DNA from: Geobacter sp.
Lineage (GTDB): Bacteria; Desulfobacterota; Desulfuromonadia; Geobacterales; DSM-12255
NCBI GenBank assembly: GCA_009684525.1
Contig: WKKR01000004.1
Coordinates: 1-64,000 of the forward strand
Direction: 5' to 3'
DNA: 64,000 nt
How positions within the stretch are numbered: the stretch's first letter is position 1; every line of letters starts with the position of its first letter. The notes under the pieces are model-generated. The model was not told the DNA's origin and made no database searches. It worked only from the letters and a program-made list of their open reading frames with translations. Both the position numbers and the translations under genes were made by a program. Positions 1 through 8,480 of the stretch are shown piece by piece.

Positions 1-1286
1 CTGGTGCGCTCGGCGAGTGCACGGACCTCGTCGGCCACCACCGCAAAGCCACGCCCCTGCTCGCCGGCACGCGCCGCCTCGATGGCCGCGTTCAGCGCCA
101 GGAGGTTGGTCTGATCCGCAATATCCTGGATAGTGCCGATGATCTCGCCGATCTGGTCGCTCCGTGCCCCCAGGCTCTCCACGGTCTTGGCCGTCTCCTG
201 TACCCGGCCGGCAATCCGGCTCATCACCTGAACGGTATTCTCCACCACCGCAGAACCGTCCTGGGCGGTCTGACTGGCGTGCAGTGCCCCATCGGCAGCA
301 GCATGGCAGCTGTTAGCGATATCGCCACTGGTGGCGGACATCTCTTCGCTGGCCGTGGCAACGGTGCTCGCCTGGGCCGCCATCTCCTCAGAACCGCTGG
401 CCATCTCCGCCGAGGTGGAGTGGAGCTGGGTTGCGGCAGAAGCGACACGCTCACTGTTGCTCGCCACCATGGAGATTACCTCACTCAGCTTTCCGGCAGT
501 GGCATTCACCTCTGCAGCCAACAGACCCATCTCGTCACGGCTCGTGATGTGGGAACGGGCAGCCAGGTTGCCTGCCGCCACCTCCTGTAAGGTCCCGAAT
601 ACCGATTTCAACGGCCCTGATATCGAGTTGGCGATAAGCGTCCCTATTCCGAACGCACCCACGAGCAGACAGACGATGGTCACCAACAACACCATTCGCG
701 AGCGCTTAAAGCTCACCAGATCGCGCTGGTACATCTCCTCACCTGCCTTGATATTGGCAGTCACCAGATCAGCCACGATCCCGGCAGGCTTACTGTAGAT
801 CGGAGCGACGGTTTCCGTTGCAAATTTGAGGGTTTCCTGAAGCGCCGCCGAGCTCCCTGCCGCATTTGCAGACTTGGCCATTTCCGCCAGCTTGGTCCCC
901 TCCTTCACATAGGACTCGAACCCTTGCCTGAAAGCTGCCAGGCTCTCCTTTTCCCTGCTGTCGATCTCACTCTTCTCGATCTTCTCCAGCTTGCCACGGA
1001 TATTCTCTGCCTCGGATACAAAATCCTTTTCTTTTTCTCCGATCTTTGCCGGGTCCTTGAGAGCCAGCATGTAGACCACGGCAAGACGCATCCCCAGAAA
1101 ATGGTTCTTCAGGTCCTGCAGGAGAGCTGTCTCCTCCATCCCTTTGTTGAGATTCGACTCCGCATTACTCAGCCGGGACATGTTCATCACACCGATAACG
1201 CCAACCAGGACAAGCCCGATGCAACATGCAACCACCAATGCCATGATCTTTGACTTCACCTTCATGTCCGCCCAGATGTGCATCAT
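1..1286 (-). CDS. methyl-accepting chemotaxis protein (3' end outside the window)
   Basis: The reading frame starts at an ATG ending at 1286 and runs off the window edge at base 1. A second in-frame ATG follows directly; GGAGG precedes the start. The N-terminus has a membrane helix, then a helical periplasmic domain of about 150 residues, a second membrane helix, HAMP-like coiled coil, and the conserved cytoplasmic signalling tip ([20 protein letters not shown] and [16 protein letters not shown]). The product is a transmembrane receptor that controls the CheA kinase. The missing part is the C-terminal helix of the signalling domain. The periplasmic domain differs from that of the neighbouring receptor at 1559-3196 while part of the signalling domain is identical at DNA level. 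The ligand is unknown. Confidence 0.93.
   Translation of the reverse strand, partial: MMHIWADMKVKSKIMALVVACCIGLVLVGVIGVMNMSRLSNAESNLNKGMEETALLQDLKNHFLGMRLAVVYMLALKDPAKIGEKEKDFVSEAENIRGKLEKIEKSEIDSREKESLAAFRQGFESYVKEGTKLAEMAKSANAAGSSAALQETLKFATETVAPIYSKPAGIVADLVTANIKAGEEMYQRDLVSFKRSRMVLLVTIVCLLVGAFGIGTLIANSISGPLKSVFGTLQEVAAGNLAARSHITSRDEMGLLAAEVNATAGKLSEVISMVASNSERVASAATQLHSTSAEMASGSEEMAAQASTVATASEEMSATSGDIANSCHAAADGALHASQTAQDGSAVVENTVQVMSRIAGRVQETAKTVESLGARSDQIGEIIGTIQDIADQTNLLALNAAIEAARAGEQGRGFAVVADEVRALAERT
25..170. repeat. 146-bp direct repeat, copy 1 (inside chemoreceptor gene)
   Basis: Bases 25-170 are identical to 1956-2101. The segment codes for the signalling tip of the chemoreceptor, including the EAARAGEQ motif. 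Both copies have the same orientation. Confidence 0.9.
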
Positions 1287-1460
1287 GAACCTCCAGTCTT
1301 TTTTCTTAGCAGGTATTAACCGAAAATCATATTTTGCTTATTCGGATATTTATGATTCTTCTTAAGGAAAAATTAGGGGATACCCCTATATCAACACTCT
1401 CATTACCCTATAAACCCAATGTCGCCTGCTCACAAGCTCCAGACACTACATCTGACAACA

Positions 1461-1502
1461 AAAACAGCGAAGGGAGCAGGCACAATGCCTGCTCCCTTCG
1501 CT
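1461..1502 (-). terminator. rho-independent terminator of the 1559-3196 chemoreceptor
   Basis: A perfect 17-bp stem (1466-1482 with 1486-1502) has a 3-nt loop. On the minus strand it is followed by GTTTTTGTTG. It lies 57 bases past the stop codon of the upstream receptor, so the two receptor genes are probably separate transcripts. Confidence 0.85.
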
Positions 1503-1558
1503 CAATCCATCATATCCGGCTCGCTCTACCGACCGGAAAACCTAACCAGTCGTCCCGT

Positions 1559-3196
1559 TTACGGAGCGTTTACCTTGAACTGCCGCACCAGCCGCTGCAG
1601 ATCCTCTGCGAGGCTTGCCAGCTGCCCTGCGGCGGATGCCGACTCCTGGGCTCCCTTGGCGGTTTCGTGGACCACTTCGGTGATCTGGTGGATGTTGTTG
1701 GATATCTCGCCTGTGGTGGCGGTCTGCTCTTCGGCAGCAGTGGCCACCTGATTTACCTGCATGGTCACTGCGTTGATCTGCTCCAGAATCTCCTGCAGGG
1801 CGTGACCCGACTTGGCAGCCTCGTCCGTGCCGTTCTCCACCTCCCTGACCCCCTCTTCCATGGCTGTCACGGCGCTCCTGGTCTCATTCTGGATCGCCTT
1901 GATCATCTCGCCGATCTCACGGGTCGCCTTGGTGGTCCGCTCGGCCAGCGCCCGCACCTCGTCGGCCACCACCGCAAAGCCACGCCCCTGCTCGCCGGCA
2001 CGCGCCGCCTCGATGGCCGCGTTCAGCGCCAGGAGGTTGGTCTGATCCGCAATATCCTGGATAGTGCCGATGATCTCGCCGATCTGGTCGCTCCGTGCCC
2101 CAAGGCTCTCCACGGTCTGGGCGCTTTCATGCACCCGACTGGCGATCCTGCTCATGACCTGGACCGTTTTTCCCACCACCTCGGCACCGGTAGTTGCCGT
2201 AGAGGTCGCACGGTTGCCCCCTTCGGCCGCCATCTGGCAGTTCCGGGCGATATCGCCACTGGTGGCGGACATCTCCTCGCTTGCGGTCGCCACGGTGCCT
2301 GCCTGGGCAGCCACCTCTTCGGCTCCGGTGGCTATCTGCTCTGCATTGGCCAACAGTTGGTTGGCCGCCGAGGCAACCTGGGTGGAGGTGTCGGAAACCT
2401 TGCCAATCAACTGTCGCAGGTTCTCGATCATGACCTCGAAAGAAGTGGCCAACTGCCCCACTTCGTCATTGGCAGCAACCGGAATATGGACATTGAGATC
2501 GCCCGCAGCAACCTTCTCCGCAGCCTGGGCCAGTTCCCGCACCGGCCTGCTGATCCTGCCGGCTATGAGCGACCCGACGACTCCGCCGATCCCCACGGCA
2601 AGCACCAGGAGAGAGATTACCCACCAGAGTGCCGAAGTATACGCCTTATTAATAAGGATTTTTGCTTCTTTTCCTTCCTTTTCGTTGTACGAGATCAGAT
2701 CGCCAACGGCCTTCATTGCCGCATCGAAACTCTTTTTGCTGACGCCCCGCAGATAGGTCTTCCCTTCCTCATGTTTCGACTCCCGGCAGAGCACAAAGGT
2801 CTTTTTTGCCTCTTCAAAGTAACGCTCCGCCGTTGCACTCAGTTCATCGGCCTGTTTCTTCTCGTCGGCAGTCAGGTTCAACTTTACAAAGGCGTCCATC
2901 TCCTTTTTGAAATCGAGCCGGTTCCCATCCAGACGTGTCTCGTATTTATCCAGTTCTTCCTTGGTCAGGGAGATGGTCGCCTGCAGTTCCGACCTGCGGG
3001 CCGTGCCGACCAGGCTGTTCATCTTTGAAAGCAGCTCAGTGCTCGGCAACAGGTTCGTGGCCATGTCCGAGCCGACCTTATTCACCCGTCCGAGCTGAAC
3101 CATCGCCAGTATGCCCAGGAAAACCGTCAATACCAACACACTGGAAAATCCCAACAGAATTTTCGTCCGGATTTTGAGTGATGACGCTGAAGACAT
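1559..3196 (-). CDS. methyl-accepting chemotaxis protein
   Basis: The protein is 545 residues, a normal length for a transmembrane receptor. It starts MSSASSLKIRTKILLGFSSV, with a first membrane helix at about 10-32, a four-helix-bundle type periplasmic domain to about 185, a second membrane helix (SALWWVISLLVLAVGIGGVV), a HAMP domain (about 210-265) and the long helical signalling domain with its hairpin tip ([20 protein letters not shown]). The start is supported by a GGGGGTAGG stretch just upstream. A perfect terminator follows. It should couple an unknown periplasmic signal to CheA/CheW. No che genes are present in the window. Confidence 0.95.
   Translation of the reverse strand: MSSASSLKIRTKILLGFSSVLVLTVFLGILAMVQLGRVNKVGSDMATNLLPSTELLSKMNSLVGTARRSELQATISLTKEELDKYETRLDGNRLDFKKEMDAFVKLNLTADEKKQADELSATAERYFEEAKKTFVLCRESKHEEGKTYLRGVSKKSFDAAMKAVGDLISYNEKEGKEAKILINKAYTSALWWVISLLVLAVGIGGVVGSLIAGRISRPVRELAQAAEKVAAGDLNVHIPVAANDEVGQLATSFEVMIENLRQLIGKVSDTSTQVASAANQLLANAEQIATGAEEVAAQAGTVATASEEMSATSGDIARNCQMAAEGGNRATSTATTGAEVVGKTVQVMSRIASRVHESAQTVESLGARSDQIGEIIGTIQDIADQTNLLALNAAIEAARAGEQGRGFAVVADEVRALAERTTKATREIGEMIKAIQNETRSAVTAMEEGVREVENGTDEAAKSGHALQEILEQINAVTMQVNQVATAAEEQTATTGEISNNIHQITEVVHETAKGAQESASAAGQLASLAEDLQRLVRQFKVNAP
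1956..2101. repeat. 146-bp direct repeat, copy 2 (inside chemoreceptor gene)
   Basis: Identical to bases 25-170. The flanks diverge at synonymous positions immediately outside the repeat. Confidence 0.9.
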
Positions 3197-3379
3197 ATTC
3201 CTACCCCCTGTCAGCCATTTTCATGCATCTATGTAGTCTTGGTATCGACAGAATCGTCAACATACTGAGAGTTTTTTGATGAACAACTATCAACTGATGG
3301 GATACATAGAGTCTGGATTTGCTTTTCCCGGACGTTTTCGCTAGGATGAGCCATCATAACCGTTTTCAAGGAGTTGCCG

Positions 3380-4411
3380 ATGACACCCAGGCTTCCTGCC
3401 GAATGGGAACCCCAGGACGGGGTCCTGCTCGCCTGGCCCCATCAAGGGACCGACTGGCGGCCGATCCTGCACGAAGTCGAGCCGGTCTTTGCGGCCATTG
3501 CCAGGGAGATCAGCAGGCATGAGACCGTGCTGATCGCCACCAGCGAACCGGCTGCGACAGAAAACCTGCTGCTCGGAGCGGGTGCGATAATGGCCAATAT
3601 AAGGCTTTTCACCGGGGAGACCAACGATACCTGGGCCAGGGATTTCGGCCCCATCACGGTAATCGAGGATGGGAGCCCCAAGCTGCTCAATTTCGGGTTC
3701 AATGGATGGGGGCTGAAGTTCCCTGCCTATCTGGACAACTGCGTCACCAGCCACCTCTATGCCGCTGGCGCCTTTGGCGCAGTGCCCCTTGAAACCATCG
3801 GGCTGATCCTTGAGGGAGGAGGCATCGAAAGCGACGGCCACGGTACCATCCTCACCACGGCCGAGTGCCTCTTGAATCCGAACCGCAACCCCCACCTGTC
3901 GCGACAGCAGATCGAGACGGAACTGCGCCGTCACCTGGGGGCCGAGCGTCTCCTCTGGCTTGAGAACGGCTACCTGGCCGGCGACGACACCGATTCGCAC
4001 GTGGATACCCTGGTCCGCCTCGGCCCGAACGACACCATCCTCCATGTTGCCTGTCCAGACCAGGACGACGAGCATTTTGCCTCCCTGGAGGCTATGGTGG
4101 ACGAGCTGGCCTCGTTCCGCACCCCTGCAGGCACTCCCTACCGGCTGCTCCCCCTCCCCTGGCCCGAGGCCTGCTATGACGCGGATGGGGAGCGCCTGCC
4201 GGCAACCTATGCAAACTTTCTCATCATCAACGGCGCGGTGCTGGTCCCGACCTATCGCGATCCCGGCGATGCAGCGGCCCTGGCAACCATCCGCCAGGCC
4301 TTCCCCGGCCGCGAGGTGATCGGCATCGACTGTCTGCCGCTGATCCAGCAGCACGGATCGCTGCACTGCGTCACCATGCAGCTGCCGAAAGGAACTCTGG
4401 CACCCCGCTGA
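3380..4411 (+). CDS. aguA: agmatine deiminase
   Basis: The 343-residue protein belongs to the peptidyl-arginine-deiminase/agmatine deiminase family. It converts agmatine to N-carbamoylputrescine and ammonia. Visible motifs are WARDFGP (about residues 85-91), the EGGGIESDG block, and the C-terminal GSLHCVTMQ segment, whose Cys (about 330) is the expected nucleophile. ATG 3380 is preferred because AAGGAG sits 6 bases upstream; a TTG two codons earlier lies against that site. aguB begins 34 bases downstream, so the two enzymes form a putrescine pathway operon. No arginine decarboxylase gene is in the window. Confidence 0.94.
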   Translation: MTPRLPAEWEPQDGVLLAWPHQGTDWRPILHEVEPVFAAIAREISRHETVLIATSEPAATENLLLGAGAIMANIRLFTGETNDTWARDFGPITVIEDGSPKLLNFGFNGWGLKFPAYLDNCVTSHLYAAGAFGAVPLETIGLILEGGGIESDGHGTILTTAECLLNPNRNPHLSRQQIETELRRHLGAERLLWLENGYLAGDDTDSHVDTLVRLGPNDTILHVACPDQDDEHFASLEAMVDELASFRTPAGTPYRLLPLPWPEACYDADGERLPATYANFLIINGAVLVPTYRDPGDAAALATIRQAFPGREVIGIDCLPLIQQHGSLHCVTMQLPKGTLAPR

Positions 4412-4445
4412 CACCAGGGGGTGCGAGACGAACAGAGGAGTCAAC

Positions 4446-5330
4446 ATGACCTCCAGACTGAACATTGGCCTGGTCCAGCAACGTTGCACTGCTGACAGGA
4501 AAGCGAACATCGCCCGGAGTGTTGTGGGCATCCGCGAAGCAGCAGGGAAAGGGGCAGAGCTGGTAGTGCTTCAGGAGCTGCATTGCGGCCCCTATTTCTG
4601 CCAGACCGAGGATACGGGCTGTTTCGACCTGGCAGAGCCGATTCCCGGCCCATCCACCGGGGAGTTCGGCGCCCTGGCGCGGGAACTGGGCATTGTCATC
4701 GTTACCTCCCTGTTCGAGCGGCGGGCAGCAGGTCTCTGCCATAATACGGCGGTGGTCCTGGAGCGGGACGGCTCGATTGCCGGGATCTACCGCAAGATGC
4801 ATATCCCCGACGATCCGAGCTATTATGAGAAGTTTTATTTCACCCCCGGCGACCTGGGGTTCACCCCCATCGCCACGTCGGTCGGAAAACTCGGCGTCCT
4901 GGTCTGCTGGGACCAATGGTACCCGGAGGCGGCCCGGCTCATGGCCCTTGCCGGGGCGGAGATCCTCCTCTACCCCACGGCCATCGGCTGGGATGCGGGC
5001 GATCACGCTGAAGAACAGGGACGACAACTGGAGGCCTGGATCACCAGCCAGCGCGCCCATGCCATAGCCAACGGCATCCCGGTGGTCAGCGTGAACCGGG
5101 TCGGATTCGAGCCGTCGCCCGAGGGGAATGGCGGGATTCAGTTCTGGGGGAATAGTTTCGTTGCCGGGCCGCAAGGGGAGTTCCTGGCCCGTCTGGGGAG
5201 TGAAGCGGAGGAGGTCGTAGTGGTGGAGATCGACCGGCAGCGGAGCGAGGCAGTCCGCCGGATCTGGCCGTTTCTGCGCGACCGGCGGATCGATGCCTAT
5301 GGCGACATCCTGAAACGCTACCTGGACTAG
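4446..5330 (+). CDS. aguB: N-carbamoylputrescine amidohydrolase
   Basis: The 294-residue protein is a nitrilase-superfamily (carbon-nitrogen hydrolase) enzyme that should hydrolyse N-carbamoylputrescine to putrescine, CO2 and ammonia. The catalytic triad is visible as Glu44 (LQELH), Lys117 (YRKMHIPDD) and Cys154 (LVCWDQWYPE). The segments YYEKFYFTPGDLGF and TAIGWD are typical of the AguB subfamily. An AGAGGAG site precedes the ATG. It lies directly behind aguA and completes the same pathway, which supports the substrate assignment. Confidence 0.94.
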   Translation: MTSRLNIGLVQQRCTADRKANIARSVVGIREAAGKGAELVVLQELHCGPYFCQTEDTGCFDLAEPIPGPSTGEFGALARELGIVIVTSLFERRAAGLCHNTAVVLERDGSIAGIYRKMHIPDDPSYYEKFYFTPGDLGFTPIATSVGKLGVLVCWDQWYPEAARLMALAGAEILLYPTAIGWDAGDHAEEQGRQLEAWITSQRAHAIANGIPVVSVNRVGFEPSPEGNGGIQFWGNSFVAGPQGEFLARLGSEAEEVVVVEIDRQRSEAVRRIWPFLRDRRIDAYGDILKRYLD

Positions 5331-5357
5331 CAGGTTTTCCAAAAGAGGGGTACGGGG

Positions 5358-5855
5358 ATGGAACTGCTCGACATGCTCGCCAGCCAGCGGGTGCTCATGG
5401 CCATGATTACCCCTGCGGTATTGATTTCCGCATGCGGGACGCTGATCTTCTCTACTTCGGGACGGCTGGGGCGGCTCTTCGACCGGGTCAATGCCCTGAA
5501 GAGCGAACTGGAAGGGGTGCTGACGGGGAAACTCTGCCTGCCGGAACAACGTAACGCCTATATCAAGATGCAGATGGCCCTGCAGAAACGGCGAGCAATC
5601 CTGATACAGCGCGCCATGGCCGCCCTCTATACCGCCACCCTGCTCTTCATCTCCTCAAGCCTGATCATCGCCATCACCGAAGCCATGGGCATGAAGAGCT
5701 GGCTCGCCACCGTCATCGCCCTGACCGGAGGTCTCTTCCTCTTTGCGGCCAGCGCGCTGCTCCTGTTCGAGAGCCGCTACAACCTCACCTTCATCAACCA
5801 TCACATCGACTTCATTTCTTCCTTGCAGGAGCACGCCGACGGGAAACGGCCATAG
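5358..5855 (+). CDS. DUF2721-family membrane protein
   Basis: The 165-residue protein has an N-terminal hydrophobic segment with polar breaks (about 12-32), a charged helical middle, and two strong membrane helices (about 88-108 and 118-138). This matches the DUF2721 family, whose function is not known. AGAGGGG precedes the ATG. It starts 27 bases after aguB and could be the third gene of that operon. Its last 44 bases overlap the 3' end of glgA, which converges on the opposite strand. Confidence 0.8.
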   Translation: MELLDMLASQRVLMAMITPAVLISACGTLIFSTSGRLGRLFDRVNALKSELEGVLTGKLCLPEQRNAYIKMQMALQKRRAILIQRAMAALYTATLLFISSSLIIAITEAMGMKSWLATVIALTGGLFLFAASALLLFESRYNLTFINHHIDFISSLQEHADGKRP

Positions 5856-7386
5856 GCGCGGCAGCCTTGAGCGCCGAAGCAGTCAGCGGCGTTCTCCGCC
5901 CTTCTTGGATCTCTCCGCGCGGACGTCGTTCCAAGGCCAACTGATAGAGCCGGACGTATTTCTGTGCCGCCTCCTCCCAGGTGAACCGCTTGGCCATGGC
6001 GTTCTGGATGAGCTGTTCGATGGCATCCGGGCGGTTGAACCAGGTATAGACGGCCCAGCCGACCGTATCGAACAGCGCCTGGGCGTCCAGATTGAAGAAC
6101 TTGAAGCCGGTGCCGGTGAGATCGTGTTCGTGGAAATTGTCCACGCTGTCGTCGAGCCCGCCGGTGGCGCGGACAATGGGGAGGGTCCCGTAGCAAAGGC
6201 TGTACATCTGGTTCAGACCGCACGGCTCAAAGGCAGACGGCATGAGGAAGAAATCCGCCCCTGCCTCGATCCGGTGGGCCAGGGGATTGTCGTAGCCGAT
6301 CCTGACGGCAAACTTTTCCGGGTGGGCGGCCATGATATCGCCGAAGTAAAAATGGGCCCACGGCTCCCCCCCGCCGAGCATGACGAACTGGACGTCCAGC
6401 TCCAGGAGACGCGGGATCGCCTCGGCCAGGATATCGATCCCCTTCTGCTTTACCATGCGCGACACCAAGCCGATCAGCGGAACATCCGGCCGGACCGGCA
6501 GCCCCATCTCCCGCTGCAGTTCGCTCTTGCAGACCGCCTTGCCGGAGAGATCAGCGGCTGAATACCGGGCCGGCAGGTAGGGATCGCTCTCGGGATTCCA
6601 CTCCTCGTAATCCACGCCGTTGAGGATGCCGTACAGGTCGGCAGCCCGCTCCCGCACTACCCCTTCCAGGCCCCAGCCGTATTCGGGGGTCTGCATCTCC
6701 CGCGCATACCCTTCACTCACCGTGTTGAGCAGCGTTGCATGGTAGAGCCCCCCCTTGAGGAGGTTGACCTCGCCATCCTTTTCCAGGTTGAGGTAATTGA
6801 ACCATTCCCAGCCGACGCCGAGTACGTCCATCAACCCTTCGTAGAAATTCCCCTGGTATTGCATGTTGTGCACGGTGAGCAGCGACGGTTTCCCCCCCAC
6901 GTGGGAGTCATGGAGATAGGTAGTGTTAAGCAGAACCGGGACGGCCGCGGTGTGCCAGTCGTGGGCATGGACGATATCGGGGGTGAAGTCGAGCATCTTG
7001 CAGATCTCCAGGCTGGCCTTGGAGAGGAAGACGAAGCGGTTGTCGTTGTCCAGGAAGCCGACATTGTCGACCTCGTACAGCCCATCGCGGCCGTACAGCT
7101 GCTCGTGCTCAAGAAAATAGACCGGGACGTCGCTTCCGGGCAGACGCCCCTCGCAGACGCCGCAGTACATCTCGCCGATGATCCCCATCGGCACCGTCAG
7201 GGTTCCGGGAAGCAGCTTCAGGCCGTAACGCTGCCGGTCGATTCCGTAGTAACGAGGCATGACGATCCGCACATCATGGCCGAGCTGGGCAAGGTATTTG
7301 GGGAGCGCCCCCACCACATCACCGAGTCCGCCCGCCTTGGCGAACGGTACACATTCAGAAGCAGCCATCAGAATCTTCAGTCCCAC
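5812..7386 (-). CDS. glgA: glycogen synthase (ADP-glucose type, GT5)
   Basis: The enzyme transfers glucose from ADP-glucose to the growing alpha-1,4-glucan. The N-terminal nucleotide-sugar motif is visible as KAGGLGDV, followed by the GT5 fold (HAHDWHTA; GLVSRMVKQKG; PSAFEPCGLNQMYSL near the C-terminal domain). A GTG start at 7386 is chosen because GAGG precedes it and the protein then begins close to KILMAASE; a longer frame up to 7473 would overlap the upstream gene. At about 524 residues it is somewhat longer than usual because of a basic, low-complexity C-terminal tail rich in Arg, Lys and Ala. Confidence 0.93.
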   Translation of the reverse strand: MGLKILMAASECVPFAKAGGLGDVVGALPKYLAQLGHDVRIVMPRYYGIDRQRYGLKLLPGTLTVPMGIIGEMYCGVCEGRLPGSDVPVYFLEHEQLYGRDGLYEVDNVGFLDNDNRFVFLSKASLEICKMLDFTPDIVHAHDWHTAAVPVLLNTTYLHDSHVGGKPSLLTVHNMQYQGNFYEGLMDVLGVGWEWFNYLNLEKDGEVNLLKGGLYHATLLNTVSEGYAREMQTPEYGWGLEGVVRERAADLYGILNGVDYEEWNPESDPYLPARYSAADLSGKAVCKSELQREMGLPVRPDVPLIGLVSRMVKQKGIDILAEAIPRLLELDVQFVMLGGGEPWAHFYFGDIMAAHPEKFAVRIGYDNPLAHRIEAGADFFLMPSAFEPCGLNQMYSLCYGTLPIVRATGGLDDSVDNFHEHDLTGTGFKFFNLDAQALFDTVGWAVYTWFNRPDAIEQLIQNAMAKRFTWEEAAQKYVRLYQLALERRPRGEIQEGRRTPLTASALKAAAPMAVSRRRAPARKK

Positions 7387-7421
7387 AATCACCTCGCTTA
7401 AGCTCAAAGCAGCAATCGATT

Positions 7422-8372
7422 TTACACAACTCGGATGATGAACTCCGGACAAGCTGCGGCACAATAGCCACACAACACGCAGGCTGACTCATCCACCACG
7501 GCAACGCCGTCCTTCACCGCAAGAGCGCTGTTGACGCAGGCAGGGACACAGAGACCGCACCCCTTGCAGAAGCGCTCCATGATCCGCAGATGACGCGTCT
7601 GCCCCTCTAGCTCCTGCCAGAGGGCAGCATCGGTTTCACCAGTCGAAAAGAGAGAGACATTGGCCGCAACCTCTGCCTCGGAAAGCATGCCGAGAGCGAC
7701 CGCATGGACGCCTGGCAGCTCCAGCACATATCGGAGGCTCTGGCGGGCCGATGCGATGAGATTGCCGCCTGCCAGCGCCTTCATGGCGTAGATCCCCGTC
7801 CCTGCAGCAGCGCAGGCAGCGATGGCAGCAGCCATCTCGGCTGCGGAACCGTCGATGATACCCATGCCGGTCTGGTTGATGAGCGGGTGGACCACCTCGA
7901 TCTCGGGATGGTTCGCAGCCTTTCTGACCGCAGCAACGAAGTGGGTGGAGAGACCGACATGGCCGATCTTCCCTTCCTCCTTCATCGTCAATAATTCCTC
8001 AATCACCCCGGCCCGCTCCACAAAAGGGTCGGCAATCCGCGCCGCATGGCAGTGGATGATGTCGATCCGCTCCCGATCCAGCTCCCTGAGCGCCCGTTCC
8101 ACGTGACTGCGCGCCGTTGCCCCATCGGGTGCATGGGTCTTGCTGGCAATGGTCACCTCGCCCCGGTAGCCATCCAGCGCAGCCCGGATGTGGGGATAGG
8201 TGCCGTAGAGCTCGGCCGTATCGAGCATGGTAACCCCGGCCTCAAGGGCGGAGCGGATCAGTCTTCCCCCGTCCTTCGGCGTAAAGCCGGCCTGCAGCGG
8301 CCCCATGGGCAATGTCCCGAACACCAGCCTGCTGACCGTAAGGCCGGTGGCGCCAAGTGCAACCTTTTCCAT
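7422..8372 (-). CDS. aldo/keto reductase with C-terminal 2x[4Fe-4S] ferredoxin domain
   Basis: Residues 1 to about 255 form an aldo/keto reductase barrel (LDTAELYGTYP with the catalytic Asp/Tyr; ASKTHAP with the Lys; IIHCHA with the His). The last 50 residues carry two cluster motifs, CKGCGLCVPAC and CVLCGYCAAAC. Fused reductase-ferredoxins of this type are common in anaerobes, but their physiological substrates are mostly unknown. The start at ATG 8372 is supported by GAGGAGG. The gene sits 35 bases upstream of glgA in the same direction and may be co-transcribed with it. Confidence 0.9.
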   Translation of the reverse strand: MEKVALGATGLTVSRLVFGTLPMGPLQAGFTPKDGGRLIRSALEAGVTMLDTAELYGTYPHIRAALDGYRGEVTIASKTHAPDGATARSHVERALRELDRERIDIIHCHAARIADPFVERAGVIEELLTMKEEGKIGHVGLSTHFVAAVRKAANHPEIEVVHPLINQTGMGIIDGSAAEMAAAIAACAAAGTGIYAMKALAGGNLIASARQSLRYVLELPGVHAVALGMLSEAEVAANVSLFSTGETDAALWQELEGQTRHLRIMERFCKGCGLCVPACVNSALAVKDGVAVVDESACVLCGYCAAACPEFIIRVV

Positions 8373-8480
8373 GATGCAGCCTCCTCGGTGCAATGAAACA
8401 ACAGGAGATTAGAACAAAAGTGGGCCGACGAGACAACAGAAAAATGACCGGCCGGGCTTCATGCTCAAAAAGCAGGGTGC

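Noticed and set aside
1334-3028. 564-residue plus-strand frame across the chemoreceptor
   Set aside because: It is the shadow of a strongly supported chemoreceptor gene on the minus strand.
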